From assembly GCA_910589415.1 (NCBI GenBank), contig OU342630.1, positions 66,150,186 through 66,214,185 of the forward strand: a stretch of DNA of 64,000 bases, given 5' to 3'. Shown here one piece after another: positions 56,241 through 64,000 of this stretch; positions within the stretch are counted from its first letter, which is position 1, and each line of letters opens with the position of its first letter. The DNA comes from Malachius bipustulatus (Eukaryota > Arthropoda > Insecta > Coleoptera > Melyridae). A model generated the notes under the pieces. That model ran no database searches. It was not told where the DNA came from and saw only the letters and a program-made list of their open reading frames with translations. The translations under genes and the position numbers were made by a program.

Positions 56241-56703
56241 CAGGGGATTTTCGAGCTATTTTCGAGCTCATTAATAGTAGGTATATTCGAGGTGTCTCTA
56301 GCTTTCAGCGTTTTCCGGAAAATTGAAAATTTATTTTTTTTGGAATGCTCACGTTACACCAGACTTTTTTGAATTCAATCTGTAGAGAAGCCCAAACAGC
56401 ACAGGAATTTCGAGCTATTTTCGAGCTCTTCAATGGGATTTTTGAGCCATGTCTACCTCTGTTCGTTTTCCGGAAAGTCGAAAAAAAGACGCTTTTTCGT
56501 GCTAGGATTTGACCCTAATTTCGAACTCGAAAATAGCTTGAAATTCCTGTGCCGTTTGGGTTTCTCTTCAGATTGAATTCAAAAATGTCTGGTGTAATGT
56601 GAGCATTCCAAAAAATAAATTTCCGATTTTCCGGAAAAAGTTGAAAGCTAGAGACAGCTCGAAAATACTATTAGTGGTCTCGAAAATCCCCTGTAATCGA
56701 TTA
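56241..56703. mobile_element. Foldback MITE (463 bp, TA duplication) inside the hAT relic
   Basis: The tips CAGGGGATTTTCGAG are inverted at both ends, each flanked by TA. The arms pair over about 200 bp (CTCTAGCTTTCA, TTTTCCGGAAAA, TGGAATGCTCAC, CACAGGAATTTC and more). The word TTTTCGAGCT repeats within it. Its insertion separates the N- and C-terminal remnants of the hAT gene. Confidence 0.9.
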
Positions 56704-56873
56704 AATTTTTTTTTTAAGATGTCATGCTTAAATTTGTGACCTTTATTACCCATATAGCTGTTTTTGTCGTCGTCAATGCAATTTTCTTTAGTCGTAGTCC
56801 CTGCATCGGAAATAGAATTTTTTTTCTTAAGAAAACTTTCCAACTTGACACATTTTGTTCCTTGCTCTGCCAA
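56704..56873 (-). pseudogene. Probable N-terminal part of the hAT protein
   Basis: MAEQGTKCVKLESFLKKKNS and the following lysine- and aspartate-rich residues resemble the N-terminal leader of ZMYM1-like hAT proteins (xIxSFFxKK). The frame runs into the MITE at 56703 and is lost. The assignment rests on style and position next to the dimerisation domain. Confidence 0.4.
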
Positions 56874-56914
56874 CCATCCCTAACAAAAGCAGTTAGGGAT
56901 GCCAACTTCATTTA

Positions 56915-58280
56915 GTTTTAAAACAGAATGGTCTGCCTCACAAATAATGTAGTTTGCGTTAAATAAGGAATCAGAAAAAATTCGATATGTTTTGAAGAGA
57001 AATTAAACTGGTGAATAGTTTGGTTGCGTTTTGCCCGTCACACATAACTTTAATTATAATTATTTTCTATTTTATTGTTGATTGAATCTACTACAATCCT
57101 GTGTATTACGTGAGAAAACAATAAAGGCAACGAGATAAAACTTGCTTCAAATATTATTCAATTTTAGAGACGCAGCATCCAGAGTTAACTAAGCTAAGCC
57201 CAGCTTAAGGACAGAGCCTAAAATCAGGCACTGTTAGAATGGAAATCTAGCTTGCATTTCACATATGAATAAGTAATTTAATTAAAACACATCAGCGCGC
57301 CGAGTTTTTCAATTAAATCCAGAAGCCGGCTTTAAACTGTTAATAAATATCTTTAATTTGTCGAGGCGGGTCGAGCCGAGCCAAAACTTTATAATTGAAG
57401 TAACTATTATTTGTGGCACGTGGGAGCACGTGTGCTGGTCTAAAGGCATTCTTCAGCCTTCTCAGGACCCCCGGGTTCTGACACCAGGGAAACTTTGCAC
57501 TCTCCGAGACGGCGCTCAGGAGGAAATGTTGGAAAAGTCAGACAGCTCTGGAAATCGTAAATGACGAGACCTGAAAATTAACTCTTGGGGTACATTCACA
57601 TCAGATACGTGAACTGCCAGGAGTTTTCCCTCTTTCTGTGTGCTGGGATGAACGCAAAAAACGTGAAAATAAAATAAATATTAAGGCACGTTCGAAAACA
57701 TTAATTTATACTTCCTCGAGTATGAAATTAGGGAATAAGAAAATCAAAGAATTTGATACTTCTTTGAAATATAAATGTAAAAGTTTAATACTTAGGTATT
57801 ACTTTTCCCACGAAAAAAAAAATGAATTATGTATTATATTTATAAGGTTTACGAAATGTATTTACGCAAGCAAGAATTATTGAAAGGGTTCCACTCAAAG
57901 AAAATTATATAAAAAGTTGCTGTTATGTAATGAAAAATAAATTCTGAACTTCAGTTTTTCATTATGGTCAATAATGTGTTACAACGTGAAAAGGGGAAAA
58001 GTTGTATCTACTTAGCAAACGAGTATTTGTAGCGACTGTTCATGGAAATTATAATCTAAAAATTCTAGTAACTTAGTAATTTAAATAGTAGCTATACTAT
58101 AATGCAAGAAAAATTAAAATACTCTTTGCAACATTATAAAAGGTTTAAGTGAAAAAGAATTATTAGAAAGGTAATAATATTTACTAAATTGCACAGTTAG
58201 TACCGCTCGAGAAAGCAGCGGTTTAGCGTGTTCGCGATTAAGCCCCAATTGCAACATTTTCTAGAGTTAGATTTAACGGT
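56915..58280. other. Mixed region, GC-richer at 57150-57560
   Basis: No gene recognised. 57358-57564 is open but has no family resemblance. Confidence 0.35.
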
Positions 58281-58456
58281 AACAGGTCATTTTAACCATC
58301 CCAGCCGAATATCTCTGTTATTAGTAAGCCAGATACAAAACAAAATGCAGACAAAAGCTGTTCAGACAATGGGGGTCATATGACTGTACTAATGACTTCG
58401 ACCTTCTGGTCCAATTCAAGGCCATTTAAAGCTGAATGTTATTTTTTACATATGAT

Positions 58457-58857
58457 ACCTTGTATATTATTGTTTTTTTAAATATTTTCTCAGAAAATCC
58501 AATAAGATTTTTACAGTTCCAGTCTAAAATAAGTAGGTTATTATGAGTTATAAAAAACTGAAAATCGCAGTTTTTCATTTTGAAAGCAGTGCATACATCG
58601 CATACAGCTTGATTAAAAATATAGTAATTTTCTTCTCCCTGAATTAAAATTTAAACCTCATAATAGTAGGATACCATGCGAAAAGTTAAGATAGGAACAT
58701 GTAAGCCTTTTTCCGATATTTAGAGCCGTTTCCGAACTGAGATTTTCAGTTGTTTTTAACTCATAACATAACCTTACTCATTTTAGACTGTCAGCTCTAA
58801 ACACCATTCTTATTGGATTTTCAAAGAAAATATGAAAAAACAATAATATACAGAGTG
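58457..58857. mobile_element. Inverted-repeat element (about 400 bp)
   Basis: The left end ACCTTGTATATTATTG pairs with the reversed right end ACTCTGTATATTATTG. GAAAATCCAATAAGA, CAGTCTAAAAT, TTATGAGTTA and ACTGAAAATC are mirrored inward. The tips are degenerate relative to the CAGGGTG type, so the exact edges may be a few bases off. Confidence 0.68.
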
Positions 58858-59094
58858 TCCTAACCCGAAACTACTACTACCGGGTCCACCGGACCCAAGC
58901 AATATATAAAACTATTGAAAATATGACGCGCACAGGAGTGGGGGCTTTGCGGTGCCTGATATGTTCTAACGAGTTAGTCGCTGACAAGGCCCCGGAGTGA
59001 CTGCACTTGTAAAGTTTTTCATTTGGCTCAAATCGTGATCGTTGGGTCCTCAGGAGTGTAAGTGTCGATTATTTTTACCTATACTTATACCTAC

Positions 59095-59395
59095 GCCAAG
59101 ATGGCGTTGGCAGACTCTGTAGGGAAGAAAACGAGACGCCTCGTCACCTATTGATGAACTGCGAAGCACTAGAACGTGAAAGAAACGATGTTCTGGGCCA
59201 ACACCAGCTGAACGGGGGGGCTTTGCCCGGCCTTGATCCCCTTCAAATCCTGAAATTCCTAAGGGAAGCGGACTTGGAGAGGCTGCTTCAATGAAGGGAA
59301 TATACTCCAAAGAAGCAGAGAAGAGGGGGCACAATAGATCTGTAATAGGTCGCAGCACATCTGACACCCTCAATATCAATATCAATATACCTACC
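59095..59395 (+). pseudogene. 5'-truncated Jockey/R1-like LINE, 3' end, with perfect 9-bp target duplication
   Basis: The open frame reads RLCREENETPRHLLMNCEAL, ERERNDVLGQHQLNG and LDPLQILKFLREADLERLLQ, then TGA at 59292-59294. CRxC...H...C is the zinc-knuckle-like motif following RNase H at the C-terminus of Jockey/R1-like ORF2. The 3' UTR ends in (CAATAT)n. TATACCTAC at 59086-59094 and 59396-59404 is a perfect target duplication. The same 3' end occurs at 4992-5179. Confidence 0.92.
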
Positions 59396-59434
59396 CAACT
59401 TTTTTTTCGCTGACAATGAATAGTTTCAAGGACA

Positions 59435-59614
59435 ATGGAAAATTCACCACAGCCTCCAGCTGACCTACCAAAGTCAAAAAGACGTCGATGTGGAGTTGTC
59501 CCCCAAAAAAACGACGGAAAAACGAACCACTATTGTTTGAAGTGTAAAATACCACTTTGCCTTTCATGTGCCTATTCTGTGTGTTCAAACTGTTATAAAA
59601 ATATTTTGCTGTAA
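59435..59614 (+). pseudogene. piggyBac transposase, C-terminal cysteine-rich domain
   Basis: The frame ends with KSKRRRCGVVPQKNDGKTNH followed by YCLKCKIPLCLSCAYSVCSN and CYKNILL, then TAA. Pairs of Cys (CxxC, CxxC, CxxC) and one His in this order are the piggyBac C-terminal zinc-binding domain, which binds the transposon ends. In the usual motif the first Cys pair is C-x2-C; here the second of that pair reads as Val. The DDD catalytic domain is absent, so it cannot be active. Confidence 0.88.
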
Positions 59615-60022
59615 TTTGGAAGAGTTTGACAATGATTTTACTTCAATTTATCAAAATAAAGTTATTTTTTGTTTAATTTGTGCTTTTCTATTGAAATAAA
59701 AAGTGCGTCCCTGTGACCCACTAGTAGCACTAACGTAGTTTAAAAAAGTAGTAGCAGTTAAGGGTTAACAAATAACCTTCACCTTCAAAGGGCATTGAAA
59801 TTGGTCCCCAAAGTCAGAGTCATTAGTACAGTCAGCCTCATTGTCCTGAACAACTTTTGTCCACACAATTTTTTTGTATCTCGCTTACGAACAGAGATAT
59901 CCAGGTGCGAAGATTAAAATGACTCACCCTGTATAGAACAATCATTCTTACAACAAACTTAATCATATAACCTTTTTTTATGGTCATATAACCTTTTTAG
60001 ATTTACAGCCAATATTATAATA

Positions 60023-60211
60023 TGGCTCATTAGGCTAACGGGCAGATTTCTGTGCTCGTTTTTTAAGTTAATATCGACGTCAAATGATTTTTATTAAAAT
60101 TTTTGTAATTACTTTCATGTCAAAAATAGATAAATTTAAAAAAAATCCGCTTAGACTCGATACCTTCTTCAGAAATGGACACAGAAATCTGCCCGTTAAA
60201 TTAATGAGCCT
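60023..60211. mobile_element. MITE of 189 bp with 8-bp target duplication
   Basis: TGGCTCATTAGGCTAACGGG (left) pairs with the reversed right end AGGCTCATTAATTTAACGGG, and both continue CAGATTTCTGTG. TTATAATA stands on both sides (60015-60022 and 60212-60219). Eight bases is the duplication size of hAT elements, so mobilisation by a hAT transposase is likely. Confidence 0.85.
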
Positions 60212-60219
60212 TTATAATA

Positions 60220-63200
60220 CCCGCTGTAAGATTTATAAATACAACGCAAACGGGGATAATTAGTTGGAACTGCCACTGTATGGGTTCTAATCTCAGTCTC
60301 ACCATGGATGTATGTGTATGTCTATTTAACTACATATTTATAAAATTGGAAATTTGCAAAACCTAACAGCGGAGTCAAATTTCCGACACCTGTCAAATGC
60401 GAAAAGTCTGACAGCGGAGCTAAATTTCGGACAGCTGTCAAATGCGCAAAATCTGACGGCGGAGCAAAATTACATTTTAATTAGTAAAATTTCGGAAGCC
60501 ATTACATCTATGCGAAACTAACTTTTAGCGTGATCTCGGAAGTTTGTTTTTTCAGGAGCGATATTATAGAAAAAAATAACACAACAAAAGATTGCAGATA
60601 TCACAGGGCTGAAGCAATATAGAACGATGGTAACAAAAAAAAAAAACATGGAAAATTTTAACTTTGACGGGGAATTACTGAAACTGAAGTGCCAAAGGCC
60701 CTAAGGAATGAAGGCCCGCCAGCAAGCCAAAATATCTCTGAAGAGATTTTGTTATTCTTCTATTTATTTGCGTTTTCAGCTAATAAAAATGTATTCTATT
60801 CAAAAACAAAGGTTGGAGATTTTTTCTGAATTGTCTTCATGGTAATAATTCTATAAAACCAATTGTATGCAATCTTCCCTCAAGATCAAGAATTTTTTTA
60901 GGACTTAAACTTCAGTTGAAGATTTATTGATTTTTTTACAGCTTCATAATAATGTGCGATAAAAATGTTTGATAGAGATGACAGTATTCTTTTGAAAGAG
61001 TAAATTTCGTCAGAATTCAGTTTTTTATTGTTCTCTAGTAGCGCTCTTTCAGCATCTCGGACATTTAATGGAAAATCCACTAGAATTACCTCTGAAATTA
61101 AACACTGAAACACATATTTCATGGGGTGCAATGGTCGCAGTGTGTATATTAATAATGCACGTGAATCTAGTGTGAATACGTTGATTCGATTGAAGCGAGA
61201 AGCGATATCAGAGAGTTAATGTCCAAGAATATTAAAGTTGCACTATTCTTACACAATAGTGTATTCAGAATAGTTTTTTCAGAACATCCTGGTTTGAAAA
61301 ATTCGAAAAGATTGATAATAATTGAATTTATGAATAAAAATTAAAAAATTGCGGGTTAGAATTTGTTTCGTTCTTTGTAACAATATTTCAGATTTCTTGG
61401 GATTTAAGCTCTAATTCGACTTGCCACTATAGGTTCTTTGCAGAACAAATTAAAAACTTTCGCACAGCATAGATGAAACTGAAGACATGGGTGCGTAATT
61501 TTTATGAATGTACTCCTCAGAATGTTATATCAGTCAGACACACACTACTAATACATTTTCTGATAGTTATGGCTTGTAATTTCAAGGATTAGCAGGCAAC
61601 CAGAGAAACAATTCTTTGTGGCGGTAGTTTACCGAAATGGTCTTGATATGAGGATTCCAAAAACATTGCACTAATCCCAGCAAGGATTGGAAAAATATCA
61701 CAAAATAATTTATTATTACAGTAAACTGCTACAGTTCATACCAGAATAATTAATTTTCCATTTATTCTGAAACAGGCTTAATGGAGGAAGTGGACTCATG
61801 TTACATCATGGTCTTGCTAAGACTACTGCCAAAAAAGTCAGATTTCTCAATATAACACAAAGATATTTTATACTATAATCTACAAGTCACTGATCCCGAG
61901 CTGACCAGCAATCGAATGCTGTTCTTATCTATGGGGTGATGCTCCTATCTAGAGAGAAGCAATTGGTTAGAACGCATCAGTTGGTGCATGGGTAACCTCT
62001 CCTTCTTCTATCGGTGCCTCCATATGGGACTTAGGTACTCTATGGCGCTTGCATGAAAACCTGATTTCGCATAGAGCTGTTCTTGGCCGCTGTACATGTC
62101 AAACGCAGGGGCTCATCAATAAACATTTGGCTCCACAGGTGTAAAACTTCATCGCATATACCTACCTAAAACTGCGATACTTTGTAACTCTCTACCCGCG
62201 GGCATATCTTCGCCCTGTCAACACCATCCATCTCTCTCTCTAATTATTAATTAATTATCTAATTATTATATTTTAAAGATTTTTTTTTCTGAATTTCTAG
62301 ATCGGATCACGAAAACTTTAATAACAACACTCAGCCCTAACCGCATAGAATAGCTTGGTTGATTATAAACAAAGTTAAACCACTTTTGTTATTTGCTTTG
62401 TATCGGCTTTGAACCGTTAATAACTATCATAACAGGGCGCACAATCTGACAGGAAAATTCATTTGGAGGTAAGGCAGCACTCTGCAAATAACCGAATGCA
62501 GCGAATGTAAAGGGTAAGTAGTATTCAGTAGAAATTTTACAGCTCACCATTTATAGTGCCACTCAATATCCATGGATTCAGGATTCAAGGAACGTTTTAT
62601 TTAATCCCGTTCAAATTACTGAAGATTTACTATCAAGTCTTCAATCACCTTAGATTTTTTATTAGCTCTATAATTATTGTTAGTAGAATATTTTTTAAAT
62701 TCAATACTTACTTTTAAAATTTCCTTATCTGTTACTATTTTGTTTATACAGAACATGCATCGATATTCAAATTTTAACTAAGAAGAAACACGCAGAAACA
62801 TTTATTATTTACAGTTTCAGAATAATTATTCGATTATTCCTAGATATTTTAACAATGCTTAGATGAATTTCATCATAACTTAGATCAAATTCAGCAAACT
62901 TAGATCAGTTTGCTGTTGAAGGCATTCTCGTTGAGATATGTCTAGACTTCATGTATTTCCAAATTGTTGTAGGAACTATGATTACATCAAGAATTGTAAG
63001 ACCGAGTACCTAGTATGATCAAAGGAAACAGAGTTTCTTAAGAGGAGTTCTCCCGTTTACGAGACTCATATGTTTCTCTGACAATCTCTTTACAGCATAG
63101 TATACCTAGGGTATATTCTATCTAAACTCGTAGATCTACTCGTACTGTTAGAACTTTACAAACGGTTTCAGTAAAACGTTTCAACTGCGAAGGTAGCTAT

Positions 63201-63808
63201 ACAAAAACAATTTGCAGTATTGTAGAATATTGGTCATGGCACGTATACCAAATAGCGTAATGAACTTCCAGAGCATATAGGATGGCATATGAAATAGCAG
63301 TGAAGTATAACGTATTGTCGGTACATGACTATAGGGCTATGCATGCATGCATGAATTTACTTGTCAAAGTAGTTTGCGGGATTGTTATGAATCATAAAAT
63401 AGTTCGGGGAACTTTCTCTATTAATCGCGTCCTCCTCGAAATAAAACATTACAACTATGAGTACAAGAAGGGGGTGTCATGAATATGCTAGTACTACACG
63501 TTTTCGGATAAACAGATCTGTGCAACAATTTACTAAACTCGTATACTAAACAACGAAATAAATTGCGATTCACTATCCTTTTATTCAATGTTCCCATTGT
63601 TTCTCCTAGTCTTTATTATTTAACTTTTCATCTTTTATTATCGTTTCACTGCATCACTGTTATAATAATAGCAGGTAGCATAGTATACGTGTGGAAGTGC
63701 CAAATGGAATAAATTCGATAATAAATCAATGCAGATGGGTGCTAAAAAACGCTCGGACACGTCGATTAGTATTTTTGGTTGCGCATTTTTTTTCAATGAA
63801 AACTTTTT
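60220..63808. other. AT-rich region with one candidate exon
   Basis: A local threefold repeat (GACAGCGGAGCTAAATTTCG-like) lies at 60365-60475. The minus-strand ORF 60898-61131 is protein-like and listed separately. A plus-strand ORF at 63282-63482 is not recognised. No RNA gene seen. Confidence 0.35.
60898..61095 (-). CDS. Candidate last exon, product unknown
   Basis: The minus strand shows a good acceptor-like word (TGTTTAATTTCAG) followed by an open frame EVILVDFPLNVRDAERALLE... to INLQLKFKS and a TAA, about 65 codons. The composition suggests amphipathic helices. No partner exon, no known family. It may be chance. Confidence 0.25.
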   Translation of the reverse strand, partial: SEVILVDFPLNVRDAERALLENNKKLNSDEIYSFKRILSSLSNIFIAHYYEAVKKSINLQLKFKS

Positions 63809-63811
63809 ATA

Positions 63812-64000
63812 CAGGGTGTGTCGTGTAACAGTTTGGTATTGGAATTGGTATTTTAACTAAATGTGAGAGATGGTTTATTAGGTCCCGGACACTGAAGCCA
63901 GCGGGCTTATTGTATTTCTCACATTTAGATTCTCCTTGATTAGAAGAGCTCCGATCCTTTGACAAGGTTTAGCAGCCCGCTAACCAAGGTTTTTTCCGCC
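63812..64000 (+). mobile_element. Left end of a CAGGGTG-type element, cut by the window end
   Basis: TA followed by CAGGGTGTGTCGTGTAACAG begins here. AAATGTGAGAGA at 63859 has an inverted partner (TCTCACATTTAG) at 63917. The right end, if present, lies outside. Confidence 0.5.

Larger units (their letters stand above)
55511..56911 (-). mobile_element. hAT transposon relic, interrupted by a MITE
   Basis: CAGGGGTGGATGGAGTGACC with CGGCCCGGG at 55511-55555 is the typical terminal inverted repeat style of ZMYM1-type hAT elements. Minus-strand coding remnants follow: the C-terminal dimerisation domain (55811-56110) and a probable N-terminal part (56704-56873). The other terminal repeat was not found near 56.9-57.3 kb. 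The element at 56241-56703 split it later. Confidence 0.65.
58864..59764 (+). mobile_element. piggyBac-family transposon, internally deleted
   Basis: The right end reads CTGCTACTAC when reversed, after CCCTTAA, and is followed by TTAA at 59765-59768. The left end CCCGAAACTACTACTACC at 58864 is preceded by CTAA, a one-base variant of TTAA. The element keeps only the end of the transposase gene (59435-59614) and contains a LINE fragment. At 0.9 kb it is far shorter than a complete piggyBac of about 2.5 kb. Confidence 0.85.
58283..59931. mobile_element. Outer foldback element, host of two later insertions
   Basis: The right end, reversed, reads CAGGGTGAGTCATTTTAATC and matches the left end CAGGTCATTTTAACCATCCC at 58283. 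Pairing continues: AATATCTCTGTT, AGATACAAA, GACTGTACTAATGACT and GGCCATTTAAAG against their mirror words at 59790-59905. The loop has been filled by the palindrome at 58457-58857 and the piggyBac relic at 58864-59764. Confidence 0.78.

Noticed and set aside
61780..62230. Possible LINE C-terminal fragment
   Set aside because: A few words resemble a reverse transcriptase tail, but no two consecutive blocks could be placed in order.

Overview
The window looks like a gene-poor, AT-rich stretch of an insect nuclear genome. The evidence is its composition, the absence of bacterial-style operons, and its load of insect-type mobile DNA: Tc1/mariner-like, hAT and piggyBac remnants, Jockey- and RTE/CR1-like LINE fragments, and many palindromic elements with CAGGGTG tips flanked by TA. 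The order cannot be fixed from sequence alone; a beetle would be compatible. I see no complete conserved cellular gene, no tRNA or rRNA, and no CRISPR array.

Layout. 1-795 and 32640-34282 are two direct copies of one dispersed repeat carrying 141-bp tandem repeats and a short conserved ORF. 3131-8609 is a composite unit bounded by a perfect 131-bp inverted repeat; it holds two satellite arrays (3478-5690) with a LINE fragment inside, plus a 113-bp segment (8246-8358) that joins the unit's right end to its left end. 9.2-15.5 kb holds a mariner-type fragment, a degenerate hAT and a Jockey-like LINE pseudogene. 17.6-19.6 kb and 22.2-23.0 kb hold large foldback elements. 25-26.1 kb is a diffuse inverted repeat. 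26.1-31.6 kb is a desert with a few GC-richer islands. 31.6-32.2 kb is a second mariner-type pseudogene.

From 36.8 to 40.4 kb there are only weak gene candidates; the best is a 60-residue secreted-peptide-like ORF at 40185-40367. 41.3-43.8 kb has three foldback elements, two of them abutting. 44555-46755 is a 2.2-kb element with ~470-bp inverted repeats enclosing a broken gene for a family with a C-terminal cysteine-rich (TSO1-like CXC) domain; this is the most informative protein signal in the window. 48-51 kb has further small inverted-repeat elements. 51.1-54.5 kb has two LINE relics on the minus strand. 55.5-56.9 kb is a hAT transposon split by a foldback element. 58.3-59.9 kb is a clear four-layer nest: an outer foldback element, then a smaller palindrome and a piggyBac relic inside it, then a LINE 3' end inside the piggyBac. 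60-64 kb is mostly unannotatable, with one small MITE and the edge of another element at the window end.

How it fits together: this is a palimpsest of mobile elements rather than a set of cooperating genes. The transposase genes are broken, so the many short inverted-repeat elements would have needed enzymes encoded elsewhere. The target duplications I could read are TA for most foldback elements, TTAA for piggyBac, 8 bp for the MITE at 60 kb and 9 bp for the LINE, which supports the class calls.
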